Source: Cryptomeria japonica
Lineage: Eukaryota > Streptophyta > Pinopsida > Cupressales > Cupressaceae
Assembly: GCF_030272615.1 (NCBI RefSeq)
Contig: NC_081410.1
Coordinates: forward strand, 503,554,942-503,618,941
DNA length: 64,000 bases
Direction of reading: 5' to 3'
Below, in pieces: positions 12,840 through 23,621 of the stretch; the stretch's first letter is position 1, and each line of letters begins with the position of its first letter. The translations under genes and the position numbers were made by a program. Under the pieces are notes generated by a model, which did no database searches, was not told the DNA's origin, and was given only the letters and a program-made list of their open reading frames with translations.

Positions 12840-13050
12840 TGCAAAACATTTGGTGTGCGCCAAATTTGGTGCTCGCCAAATGCAAAAAATTGACTTTTCA
12901 CATTTGGCGAGCACCAAATTTGGCGTGCGCCAAATGTGAAAATTCAAATTTTGCATTTGGCGAGCGCCAAATTTGGCGCGCGCCAAATGTGAAAATTCAA
13001 AATTTTCCATTTGGTGAGCGCCAAATAGTATGGTGCTCGCCAAATGGTTT
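12840..13050. repeat. TTTGGCG palindrome cluster, right arm of TIR-A
   Basis: Eight or so tandem near-palindromes of the type ATTTGGCGnGCGCCAAAT separated by AT-rich GAAAATTC-like spacers. One copy at 12971-12988 is a perfect 18-bp palindrome with a GCGCGC centre. The cluster is mirrored at 7187-7275. Confidence 0.9.
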
Positions 13051-13140
13051 GCTTGGGAGAATACCAACCCTTTGGGTTGGGTTTGCCTTGGGCATCCAAC
13101 CCATAGGTTTGGACAACCTTTTCATGTCAATGACACACTT

Positions 13141-13196
13141 TTATGAAAAAGTAAGAAGTGGCACCTTTTTGGTACCACAACTTGGTGCACTTACCC
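13141..13196 (-). repeat. Right terminal inverted repeat of TIR-A
   Basis: Ends ...GGTGCACTTACCC. Its reverse complement matches the left end over about 30 bp with a single mismatch. GAAA follows at 13197-13200. Confidence 0.85.
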
Positions 13197-13565
13197 GAAA
13201 TGTAGTTTTTTCCTTCCCCTTTTATTTGATGATCTGATAGTGGTTTGTGATAGTGTTTGTTAAATATCCAAAACAATAGAAAAGTTAAAATTATTCTCAT
13301 CTTCAATAGGGGTTTGTGATCTTGATGTACTCAAAACTGAGAAGATTTAGACAACAAAAGAGGGAGTTGCAAATTACAAGGTTCTACAACTAGGGCAGGA
13401 ATGGGATTCTTCTCATGTGGAACACAAAATTTTGCTACCTTATCATTCAAATCCATCTGAAACCTTGATCTGTAGCCTGAAGAATCTATGCCTTCCCAAG
13501 TTAAGGAAGGGAGATTATTTTGAAAGGCATTTGGTTGATAGAAACTTTGAGTTGGTGGTTCTTCT
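13197..13565 (-). pseudogene. LINE ORF1 C-terminal part and inter-ORF spacer
   Basis: Read on the minus strand from about 13560 to 13330, an open frame of about 78 codons rich in Gln, Pro and Ser ends in TGA near 13328. An AT-rich spacer leads on to ORF2 at 6185 on the other side of TIR-A. The position between LINE ORF1 (29891-30945) and ORF2 (4717-6278), with E2 and TIR-A interrupting, makes this the likely tail of ORF1. No conserved domain can be seen in the piece itself, so the assignment is contextual. Confidence 0.45.
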
Positions 13566-14780
13566 TGTTGGCAATATGCTTGATTTAGTTAAGTGTTGTC
13601 ATTGATGTCAACATTGTATCCTGATTGGAAATGGTTCTACTATCCTGGTTGGACCTATCCCGGTTAGACTTGGTGTTTATCTTGGTTTTGGCTGCGATTC
13701 TGATCTTGTATGATCAGATCCCTAGTTTCCATTTTTGGATGCTTATTTAGGATGATTATATGCTTGCCATATTCTGTTGGTTCATGATTTGGTGCTCTGG
13801 TAGCTATCGCTTATGTTCCTGGTTGGTATTTCCCAGTACCGGTTAGCTTTACCTGTTAGCGATATTTGATATTTTGGTTAGATGATTTTGGTCTGGCTTA
13901 TGGAAATGGTTTCAAGAATGTTGAAGGTGCTTCTTGATCATGTCCTAATTGTTTGGTGACTTTGCATTGGTTGGCGTGCTATTATGGTGGTCATATTTGC
14001 ATCCGGTTATACTTTCTGTGTTATTGCACTAAGGGTTTCTACCAGTTGGTGAAATGTGTTGGTGATTAGTCTTAGCATGATTTCTGATGGATATAATTAT
14101 TTGGGAATTTGTTTTAGGTCCATGCTATGTAATGTAAATCATAATATTGGTCTGGTGATATCATGTGATGTAATTTTTATAATTATGGGTTTATGGGTTT
14201 ACCATTTAGTCAACCTTATCAATAAGGTTGATGATCTATATTTCTAGGTGACTTACTCATGTAATTGGATATGGTATTTGGGATTGATGGTTATGTATTC
14301 ATTATCAGAGGAAGGTTTATGTGCAAACATTGTTATATCATTTAGCGAAAGGTTTTGGTGTTGTAGGGTAGACATCTGTGCTTAACTATAACTGTATCAA
14401 GCATTAGGAGATGCTACTTTCATAGTTCATTCTTTCTAGATTGTAGTTCAATGCTTTTGTAAGTTAGTGAGACTTCTCTTTTGTGATGAGAAGTGAGCTC
14501 TAGGCTATTGGCTGATTGCAAGTGCATTCCCCATTGTAATTATTTCACATATTGCTACAGAAGTATTATTTGATTGTGGGTAGGGTTTTTCTCTTTACCG
14601 AGTTTTCCACGTCAAAATATTGGTGGTGTGTGTATTGTGCTTTCATGTTTTATCTTTTATTGTTTCGGTTTCCTTGTGCTCCAATATAAAGGTTATAATC
14701 TGCAATAGTTTTGATTATTGATAGAAAACTAATTCACCTCCCCCCTCTCTGTTTTCTCCCGATATCAGATTTGTCTAACA
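13566..14780 (+). repeat. 5' LTR of Copia element E2
   Basis: Starts TGTTGGCAATATGC, contains TTGTCATTGATGTCAAC near its start as in E3, and ends ...TTGTCTAACA directly before ATTGGTATTAGAG. The length is 1,215 bp. The TGTTGG...CTAACA termini give a short inverted repeat as in E3. CTTCT precedes it, but no 3' LTR or second copy is present. Confidence 0.85.
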
Positions 14781-14782
14781 AT

Positions 14783-14794
14783 TGGTATTAGAGA
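14783..14794 (+). other. Primer binding site of E2
   Basis: TGGTATTAGAGA, a two-mismatch version of the tRNA-Met site TGGTATCAGAGC, three bases after the LTR. Confidence 0.7.
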
Positions 14795-14837
14795 AAGGTC
14801 CTCTCTACAGAAGCTTAACCACTTGAGGAGATCCAGT

Positions 14838-17800
14838 GGCATCTGTATCTAGTTCAAAATTTAATCCCTATCGGAAGGAGAGTCCTAGATTTGATGGCAC
14901 AAATTACAAGATATGGAAGGAGTGAATGAAGATTCATCTGAGATGTCTTGGAGCTGAAGTTTGGGAGATAGTGGAGAAAGGGTATATACCTCATGATTCT
15001 ATTTCTAGAACACCGAGACCTACTGATGAACTAAAGAGAGTTTAAAATGATGTTAGAGAAAAAGAAGCATTGTTGAGTGCCCTATCTAATGAAAAGCTAT
15101 TGAATGTCATAGAGTTGGAGAATGCAAAGCAGATCTGGGTAAAGCTTGAAACTCTTGATGAAGGTGACCAAGCAGTAAAGATTGCAAAACTTGAAGGCTT
15201 TCGGGTAAGATATGAAACTATGAAGATGGAAGAAGATGAGAAGATTAGTTCTTTCATGGATAGAGTGAATGAAATTGTCATGGGAATAAAATGTTGCGAC
15301 ATATTAGTTAGTGAGGATGAGGTTGTGTTAAAGATTCTGAGAGTTCTACCTCTGATTTACAAGATGAAGGCTACTACAATTAATGAACTTCGGATAATGT
15401 TGAGTACCCATGTTACTAGAGACACATTACTTGGGAAATTGACTGATTTTTAGATTGAGGAACTTGGAGATCAGAGTGCTACTAAAATAGAGACTGCATT
15501 TAAAGAATCTGCCTCTGGTAAGCAGAAGAGAGATCGGAAGGAATTGTATGCTAAAGATTTGGAAGACATTGAGGGAGAAGACAAAGAACTTGAAGAGTTG
15601 GAAGCTCTAATTGTTAGAAGAATCCCTAAAGGACTGACTGGAAGTAAGTATGAAGGAAAAGTCCCTTTTAAATGTTTTTCATGCAATAAGATTGGTCATT
15701 TTGCTTCTAGATGTCCTGAGAGAGATACTAGGAATCATGAAAGATTTATGAGGAATTATAAGCCGAATCCGAAATATCAGAGTAGATCTAGATTTAGAAG
15801 GAATAAGGATAAATCATGTTATTATGCTAGTGATGATGATCTTGGTATTACTAATGATATGATGATGAACCTATAAGTGGATTTGGTAATGGAAGCTCCG
15901 GTAAAGATTGGGTCTTTATTGCCATCAAGGATGATTCTCCGAAATTTGTCATTGAAGCTACTCATACTGAGGAGAAGGCTTTAGCTACTAAAATTCAAGA
16001 AAAGGATGAATGGGTTATAGATAGTGGATGCTCACATCAGATGACCGGTGACAAGAGGAAGTTCTTAAATCTGCACGAATTTGATGGTAGACTAGTCAGA
16101 TTTGGAGACAACAAGGCATGTAGGATCAAAGACAAAGGAACAATATCCTTGGATGGTAAGACTAATACTGATAATGTTTATTATGTTGAAGGATTAAAAC
16201 TTAATATTTTAAGTGTAGGTCAGATGGTGGATAGAGGATTTCATTTGCAATTTAAGGATGGTAAATGCAAGATTATCAATAGATCTAGATTGGAGATTGC
16301 ATATGGAACTCAGACCAAAGGAAACATCTTTCATCAGAACTCTAGTGAGAAGGCTTACTTGATTGCATAGGTTGATGAAAGATGGTTATGGCATAAGAGG
16401 ATGTGTCATGTGAATTTTGATTGCATAGTCAAGATCAGTTCAACACAAGTTGTTAGAGATTTACCCAAGATTGTTAAACTTTACAATCTGGTGTGTAGAG
16501 AATGTCAAATGGGTAAGCAAGTTAGAACTTCTTTTAGAAGCATACATGATAAATCTAATGAAATTATTCTTGATCTTATTTATACTGATATGTGTGGATT
16601 GGCAAGGACTAAAATTTTCCAAGGTGATAGATATTTAATATTACTTATTGATGACTATTCTAGAATGATAAGGGTTGCATTTTTTAAAGAAAAATTTGAA
16701 GCTCTTGAGAAATTCAAAATTTTCAAAGCTATGGTTGAGACAAAAATAGGATTGAAGATAAAATGTTTAAGATCAGATCAAGGTGGTGAGTTTACATCCT
16801 GTGAGTTCAACAAATTTTGTGAGAAGCATGGAATCAGAAGACAACTTTCTACACCTAGAACCCCACAACAAAATGGATTAGTGGAAAGAAAGAATAGAAC
16901 CATATTGGATGTTGCAAGGACAATGATGACTAAAGCTAAATTGCCTAATATCTATTGGAGAGAATCTATCAATACTGTTGTATACACTTTCAACTTAGTA
17001 CACATAAAAGGTGATACTTGGTAAGAATCCTTACGAATTGTGATTTGGTCATACTCCTACTATCAGATATTTTAGAATTTTTGGAAGTAAATGCTATATC
17101 AAAAGAGATGATGCATTAGGAAAATTTGATCCTAGAAGTGATGAAGGAATATTTTTGGGTTATTCTACTAAGAGCAAAGCATATAGATGTTATCACAAAA
17201 GATTGAATAGGGTAATGGAGAGCATAAATGTTAAGGTGGATGAGCAAGGCAATAAATAGATTAGATCATATGAATATGGACCAAAAGATGAATTTGTCAG
17301 ACTATAACTAGTAGTGCAATAATCTGTTAAGAGAATTGAACCGGTGACTCCGACAACATCAAAAAATCTCAATAGAAAGAGTCAGTAAATCAAGAAAATT
17401 CAAAGACTCCCAGGTATGTGAAACTAAATCATTCTGAAGATCAGATCATTGGAGATAAAAGGAAAGGTGTGATGACTAGAAGAATGTTAGCTATTGAAGA
17501 GGTATGTTTAATTTGTCAAATTAAACTGGCATCTTTTATTGAAGAAAGTAAATATGAAAATTGGATGAAAGCAAAGGAAGAAGAATTAGATCAGATAGAA
17601 AAGAATAAGACATGGGAAATAGTTCCTAGACCTAAAGATAAGAATATTATTGAGATTAAATGGGTTTTCATAAATAATTTAAATGAGGAAGGTCAAGTTG
17701 TGAGAATTAAAGCTAGATTGGTATGCAAAGGTTATTCATAGGAAGGAGTTGATTATGATGAGACTTATGCTCAGGTTGCAAGAATTGAAGTGGTAAGACT

Positions 17801-18308
17801 ATTTCTTGCCTATGCTGCACACAAGAACTACAAGGTATATCAGATGGATGTCAAATGTGCATTTCTAAAAGGAGATCTTGAAGAGGAAGTCTACATTGAG
17901 GAACCTGATGTATTTTCTTTTTTCAGAGGACAAGGACATGGTTTGTGGATTGAAGAAAGCTTTATATGGTTTGAAACAAGCCCCTAGAGCATGGTATGCT
18001 AGATTAGATAAACATCTTTCAAAGCTCAATTTTAGTAAAGGTAATGTTGATAGTAATCTATATTATAAGATTGAACATGATGACAAACTGATCATTCAAG
18101 TCTTTGTGAATGATATCATTTTTGGTGGAGAAGAAAGTTAATGCATGATATTTGCTGATGATATGAAGAATGAATTTGAAATGTCTATGATTGGTGAGAT
18201 GAATTTTTTTTTAGGTTTGCAGATCACTCAGACTAATAAAGGTATTTTCATTTGTCAAACTAAGTATGTAAAGGAATTTCTTAAGGAATTTGGACTTGAG
18301 AATTCTAA
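14838..18308 (+). pseudogene. Copia gag-pol of E2, part 1
   Basis: The expected gag start is GTG at 14838 rather than ATG (compare ATGGCAAC in E3), and a TGA replaces an expected Trp codon shortly after. Gag runs to about 15875 with an intact CCHC zinc knuckle (CFSCNKIGHFASRC, about 15673-15714). A frameshift follows, then the protease D-S-G motif at 16020-16028. A stop at 16368 is followed by the integrase zinc module (WHKRMCHVN...CRECQMGK) and its three catalytic residues (YTDMCG, SDQGGEF, NGLVERKNR) within 16401-17024. Reverse transcriptase runs from 17418. A TAG sits at 17739-17741 where Gln is expected, a frameshift lies near 17930, and the catalytic motif has changed to FVND at 18103-18114. 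The frame is cut at 18308 by TIR-B and resumes at 29465. Confidence 0.92.
18305..18308. repeat. Target site duplication of TIR-B, left copy
   Basis: CTAA precedes the GGGT terminus and recurs at 29465-29468 after the right ACCC terminus. Removing TIR-B and one CTAA gives continuous RT coding sequence across the join, which confirms the breakpoints. Confidence 0.88.
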
Positions 18309-18358
18309 GGGTATGTGCAAGATCATGGTGTGCCAAAACAGGCCCTTAAGTGGCAATG
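18309..18358 (+). repeat. Left terminal inverted repeat of TIR-B
   Basis: GGGTATGTGCAAGATCATGG, then GCCAAAA, a 10-bp insertion relative to the right end, then AAGTGGCAATG. It shares GGGTATGTGCA with TIR-A. Confidence 0.85.
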
Positions 18359-18359
18359 A

Positions 18360-19140
18360 AATTTCAGAAAATCAGAGTTATGCAACTTGACATGAAAATT
18401 TGAATAAGTTGTGAACATTATTTTTAAAATATGTAAGAAGAGAATATATAGAAAATTGAATGTAGTTTCTAAGCTACTAGTTGTTTTTTGGAAAAAAAAA
18501 TCCTATTTGATGAAAATTTCAAATTTCAGGAAGAAAATAAGAAGTAGACGTATGTCTGACCACCCTAATCACAATCAAATCATACTATTTTTTTATAATA
18601 TTTATAATATAAGTATTAGACTCATGTCCAGATGTGACACATATTTTTTTATAATTTTTTATAAAGTAAATAATTATTTATGAATTTTTTAGTACAACTT
18701 TTCAGAAATTCAGAAACTCCTATGTCTGACCACCTTAACTTGGTCAAAACCTTATGAAATTAATTTTTTTTCAATTTTTCCCTATATTAGATGAAGCATA
18801 GGATGTGACACATGTTTTGGATTCAAAAAATATTATACCGTTTGAAAGTTGTGAGTGTTTTTCAATTAGTATATCAATCAGGACTATTGTCAGAATTCAA
18901 TTAGAAAATAAATAATTATTATTTATTAAAGCCGAAATAAGACAAGCCTTATATTGTTGGAAAGTTGGGAACACCCTTAAAAAATCCTTTTTCGTTTTAT
19001 CAATTTTGGCTGCAAAAAAAGTCATCAGCCACCAGTGTAAAGTCTGGAAAATCAAGGAATACTGAAAAACACATTTTTTTCAATTGACTTTCTAGGCTTG
19101 TTAGTTCCAAGCCAAATACCAAAGCATTCCCAAGCTGAAA
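18360..19140. other. AT-rich subterminal region of TIR-B
   Basis: No gene seen. A phrase around TATGTCTGACCACC occurs twice (about 18551 and 18720), each followed by an AT-rich stretch and a GATGTGACACAT-like word, which suggests an old duplication of about 170-190 bp. Confidence 0.45.
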
Positions 19141-19321
19141 TTTGAAATTTGAAAATTTGAGTACAAAAATCGGATATCTGATTATATTAGATATCCGATT
19201 TTAATATATAAATTTGTGGTCCCCAAAAATTTTCCCGTTGCTGCCTTTTATTTACTGAACTGCCACATTAATGGCGATGACAGAAATCCGATATCCGATA
19301 TCAGATTTTATCAGTCATATT

Positions 19322-19548
19322 TTAGAGAGAGAGAGAGAGAGAGAGAGAAACAAATTGTGTCGTTATGGGTCATATGTTGTCCTAAGAGGTCGTAAGACAC
19401 AATATCCGATTTTAATTAGTAAATTCTCTAACTAGATTTGTTTATTAATATATTAATTTATAAATAAATTAGTATATGATATTAGGGAGAGGGATAGGGA
19501 GAGGGAGAGGGGGAGGGGGGAGTGGGGGGAGAGAGGGAGGGAGGGGGG

Positions 19549-19602
<54 letters not shown>

Positions 19603-19628
19603 AGATGGGGAGATGGGTAGAGGGGAGG

Positions 19629-19675
<47 letters not shown>

Positions 19676-19680
19676 GGAGA

Positions 19681-19721
<41 letters not shown>

Positions 19722-19910
19722 AGGGCAGGGAAGGTAGAGAGAGATAAAGAAATTAGCAGAGAGGGAGAGAGAGAGAGAGAGAGAGAGAGATGGGGAGGGG
19801 GAAGGGAGAGAGATAGAGATAGAGAGAGATTAGGGGAGAGAGAGATAGATGGAGAGATTAGGGGAGAGGGATAGAGAGAGATTAGGGGAGAGGGGGAGAG
19901 AGAGAGATTA
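19322..19910 (+). repeat. Purine-rich (GA)n block of TIR-B cassette
   Basis: Short GA run at 19322-19350, then from about 19478 to 19910 nearly pure GA/GGA/GGGGA simple sequence. A short CATATG-type insert and one ATATCCGATTTT motif lie between them. Confidence 0.95.
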
Positions 19911-21290
19911 AGACATCATAGGAAATCATGAAACCTTATGACATTAAGACATCATGAACCCTTATGACCTCTTAGGACACCATATGACCCCTAATGACAC
20001 CATATTGGGTCGCTTTGGGTCATATTGTGTCCTAAGGGGTCATATTGTGGCCTATGACCCCTTAGAACACCATATGACCCCTAACGACATGATTTTTTGT
20101 CTTAAGGGGTCCTATGGTGTTATTAGGGGTCATATGGTGTCCATACCAGTGTCATAATGGTTCGTATGGTGTCCCAAGACACCATATGACCCCTATGGAC
20201 AATATAGAACCCCTCAAGACACCAAATCATGTCGTTAGGGGTTATATGGTGTCCTAAGGGGTCATATGGTGTCCCATGAACCCTTATGACCTATTAGGAC
20301 ACCATATGACCCCTAATGACACCATATTGGGTCGCTTTGGGTCATATTGTGTCCTAAGGGGTCACATTGTGTCCTAAGGGGTCCTATGGTGTCTGAAGAC
20401 ACCATATGACCCCTATGGACACCATATGACCCCTAACGACACCATAGGACCCCTTAAGACACCTAATCATGTCGTTAGGGGTCATATTGTGTCTTACGAT
20501 CCCTTAGGACACAATATGACCCCTAACGACACAATTTGGTGTCTTAAGGGGTCCTATGGTGTCCCAAGACACCATATGACCCCTATGGACACCATATGCC
20601 CCTAATGACACCATAGGACCCCTTAAGACACCAAATCATGTCATTAGGGGTCATATGGTGTCCTAAGGGGTTGTAGGACACAATATGACCCCTAACAACA
20701 TGATTTGATGTCTTCAGGGGTCCTATGGTGTCTTTAGGGGTCATATGGTGTCTTCAGACACCATAGGACCCCTTAGGACACAATATGACCCAAAGCGACT
20801 CAATATGGTGTCTGTAGGGGTCATATGGTGTCCTAAGAAGTCATAAGAGTTCATGGGACACCATATGACCCCTTAGGACACCATATGACCCCTAACGACA
20901 TGATTTGGTGTCTTAAGGAGTCCTAAGTTGTCCATAGGGGTCATATGGTTTCTTGGGACACCATACGACCTGTTATGACACTGTTATGGACACCATATGA
21001 CCCCTAACGACACCATAGGACCCCTTAAGACACCAAATCATGTTATTAGGGGTCATATGGTGTCCTAAGGGGTCGTAGGCCACAATATGACCCAAAGCGA
21101 CCCAATATGGTGTCATTAGGGGTCATATGGTGTCCTAAGAGGTCATAGGGGTTCATGGGACACCATATGACTCCTAACGACATGATTTGGTGTCTTAAGG
21201 GGTCCTATGGTGTTCCAAGACACCATATGACCCCTAACGACACAATAGGACCCCTTAAGACACCAAATTATGTCGTTAGGGGTCATATGG
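19905..21290. repeat. CATATG array of TIR-B cassette
   Basis: About 1.4 kb of the same 20-bp word as in TIR-A in both orientations, with a locally distinct higher-order pattern: blocks containing TGATTTGGTGTCTTAAGGGGTCC, CCTATGGTGTC and ATCATGTCGTTAGGGG recur about every 180-200 bp. Confidence 0.93.
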
Positions 21291-21400
21291 TCTCTCTCTC
21301 TCTCCCTCTCTCTCCCCCCTCTCCTCTCTCTCTCTCATTCTCTCTCTCTCCTCCTCTCTCTCTCTCTCTCCCTCCCTCTCCTCCTCTCTCTCTCTCTCTA
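21291..21400 (+). repeat. Pyrimidine-rich (CT)n block of TIR-B cassette
   Basis: About 110 bp of CTCTCTCCC simple sequence, mirror of the GA block on the other side of the array and directly next to the right foldback arm. Confidence 0.95.
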
Positions 21401-21700
21401 TAAAATATGACTAATAAAATCCGATATATTGGATTTTTGCCATGTGGCAGTTCACTAAATAAATGGCAGCAACGGGAAAATTTTTGTACTAAAATCGAAT
21501 ATCCGATTTTAGTACAAAAAACCAAGAAAAAAAGGGTTTGTGTGCCATTTTGTAGATTCCAATGGCCCATAGTCTGCATATTCTATTTTTTGTCAAGGAT
21601 CACGGGTTTTCAGATAGCTAGAGACAAATTTGTGCTTTTGGGAGATTCTTAAAGCAAAAACTTACATTGTCAATCACGAAGGAGCATATGTGTGAGGAAA

Positions 21701-23313
21701 ATGGGGTGTAGTAGTCGTCGGAAGTCTAAACGCAAAAGAAAACTTTCAAATAACCAAATTGAAGTGTATAGAGAAAGAGATATAGAATGTCATAGGAGGA
21801 GAAGACAAGGTGTGTTAAATATTGCTAATGTTACTTCAACTAAAGAGGAAATTGAATTTGAAAATGTGCCACAAGTTATTGAAAATGAAAATGTAGATTT
21901 TGAAAGTGAAAATATTGAAAATTTAAAAAATGTTGAAAGTGACAATGAAAATGCTCAACATGTGGAAAATTTTGACATAGGAGGTGAAAATGTGGAAAAC
22001 TTTAACATTGAAGGTGGAATTGCTCAACCAAGTGAGCCATATGTAACACCTAATTACTTTAGAAATGAAGACCCTCTCATGGATGAAAGACCAATTCCAA
22101 ATCCAAGACCTTCAAGAACCCCAAAATGGTTATTTGAAATCAATGAGAACATTATTGCGAATCTTGAAGGCAAAAGGTCAACAAGAACCGTTCGGTTGTG
22201 GGATACACAACTTTTCAACCAAAATTTTAGCAATAAGACATTGACTGAGCAATGCCAACTCTTTGTTCAATTTCTAAAGATGATAAAGATGAGACCATTG
22301 CTAAACAAATTGAAGATTCGTATGAACAAGAAGATGGAGAGAAATTCTATTATTGCAAAAAATCTATTTGACGCTCTCAATTCTATTGGAAAAATACCAA
22401 AGAAAGAGATAAGAGAGCTGCTTGAAGAGTGATTACAACCTCCTTAGTAATCCCTCAATTGAGGAAGGCTCGTCAAATGAGACAAACTTGTGATGATTTT
22501 AACATAAACTGTAAAACTTTGGATAGAGCACTTGCACGAAGACAAAGACTTGACGATCCACTTCAACAAGATACATAGGCATTTGGTGGGAGGCTTCCAT
22601 GTGTTGATAGAAAGTTGACTGACAATGTGAAGGAAGAGATTCAACAATTTTGGCACTCTAATTCTAGAGTGTCACCCAATGTAAAGGACATTTTGAAATT
22701 AAGAATCGGCAACCGAGACCGCACACTGCATCCCAAACATTTCTTGGAATCAAGCCAAACAATGTTGTACAATTTTTTTTGTGAATTACATCCAACTTTG
22801 AAAATGTCACAAAGGGCCTTTGAATCTTTGAAACCATTTTATTGTGTTCCTCTTAAGATTCGCAATACCTATTGTTGCAAGTACCATGTGGAGTTTTCAA
22901 TGTACCATGAACTTTTATGTCATATTCGTTCTATGATGCATACTAATGAGATGTTGCAGGAGTGTGGTGCAATGCTATTTCTGAGATCATCAAGAGACTT
23001 GCAAGATCTATTTTTATGTCCTAGAGATGATGGCTGTTATTTCTATAGAAGTAATTTTTTGAATGAGAAGTGCTCAGAATGCGGTGGGTTGTCAAAGTTT
23101 GTTTCATGTTTTCATGAGGGCAGCGAACATGAGTTTGGAAATGATTATGTTGAGAAAAAAAGATACGAGACAATAAAATATACTTTGAAGAGTGGAGGTG
23201 AAGGTTCTAGATGTGAATTTGTTTCTTGTAGCACATTCATTCCACATAAAAAGGTTACTTATTTTGGTCTTCATTTATATGCAGGCATTGTTGTACGTAA
23301 GCTTTTCTCTTAG
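21701..23313 (+). pseudogene. TIR-B gene 1: basic Cys-rich protein, candidate transposase N-terminal half
   Basis: The first ATG is at 21701 (MGCSSRRKSKRKRK). A strongly basic start with a YRERDIECHRRRRQ segment is followed by an acidic Asn/Glu-rich stretch. A frame change near 22429 and one TAG at 22576-22578 interrupt it; the frame then runs to a stop after 23313, about 535 codons in all. The later half has CCKYHVEFSMYHELL, a LFLCPRDDGC segment and a CSECGG pair (23071-23088), which look like zinc-binding sites. From memory, the order (basic RERxRR start, a conserved VKDI...SRV block, C-C-HxN, CxxCGG) resembles uncharacterised, repeatedly duplicated proteins of cnidarians and other invertebrates that look transposon-derived. 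No DDE-type C-terminal domain was found downstream, and the satellite array starts 310 bp after the stop, so the gene may be 3'-truncated. Function is not established. Confidence 0.6.
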
Positions 23314-23621
23314 GACATGAGGATGTCTAATGCAGATTAAGTGGGATGTTGTATTTGTATATGGATGTGAATTGATGTAACATTGTTATGATGATATACA
23401 ATGTCCATGAGCAAATTGGTTTAGTTATATTGATGATAATGTCCATGTATCTATACAAGAGTACATTGGTGTAGTTGTATTGATAATGAAAAAAAAATCA
23501 TGTTTGCATATCCCTTCATGGATGTCACATGCAAGTGTAATGGTAATTATGTGTATACAATACATGGAAATATTCATGATCATTATGTGTCTACAGTGTA
23601 ATGCGTGTTTATATATAATTT
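23314..23621. other. Spacer after gene 1
   Basis: AT-rich spacer with repeated ATGTCCATG and TTGGTNTAGTTNTATTGATNATG words at about 23400-23490, suggesting a small local duplication. Nothing coding is seen. Confidence 0.5.

Larger units (their letters stand above)
6279..13196. mobile_element. TIR-A, non-autonomous foldback-like DNA transposon
   Basis: The element is 6,918 bp with terminal inverted repeats. The first 30 bp of the left end (GGGTATGTGCACCAAG...) match the reverse complement of the right end with one mismatch, and 4-bp GAAA duplications flank it. Further inverted similarity continues inward: 7079-7330 pairs with about 12810-13110 (TTTGGCG palindromes, GCATTGTCCAAT, AAGGTTTTGTGA); 7400-7540 pairs with about 12575-12735 (TATAATGTAGATTCT, TTTTTAGAGGATCATAT, TTCAATAATCAACAT); and the pyrimidine-rich left arm pairs in composition with the purine-rich right arm. 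The core is a palindromic short-unit array. No coding region was found; open frames in it are artefacts of low-complexity DNA. It lies in LINE sequence between ORF1 and ORF2. Its termini match those of TIR-B, so it is probably mobilised by the same kind of transposase. Confidence 0.82.
19150..21530. repeat. Foldback cassette inside TIR-B
   Basis: The arms at about 19150-19325 and 21400-21530 are inverted repeats of each other. Shared words (reverse-complemented) include CTCTAAAATATGACTgATAAAATC, TGTGGCAGTTCA and GCAGCAACGGGAAAATTTTT. Between them lie purine-rich DNA, a CATATG array and pyrimidine-rich DNA, the same three-part layout as the core of TIR-A but with the purine and pyrimidine sides exchanged. 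It may be a separate nested foldback element or an internal module of TIR-B. No target duplication was resolved. Confidence 0.7.

Noticed and set aside
12839-13237. 132-codon plus-strand frame in the right arm of TIR-A
   Set aside because: Repeated FGERQIW-like peptides are translation of the palindrome cluster.
13417-13605. 62-codon plus-strand frame spanning the E2 LTR edge
   Set aside because: It crosses an element boundary and is antisense to a longer LINE ORF1-like frame.
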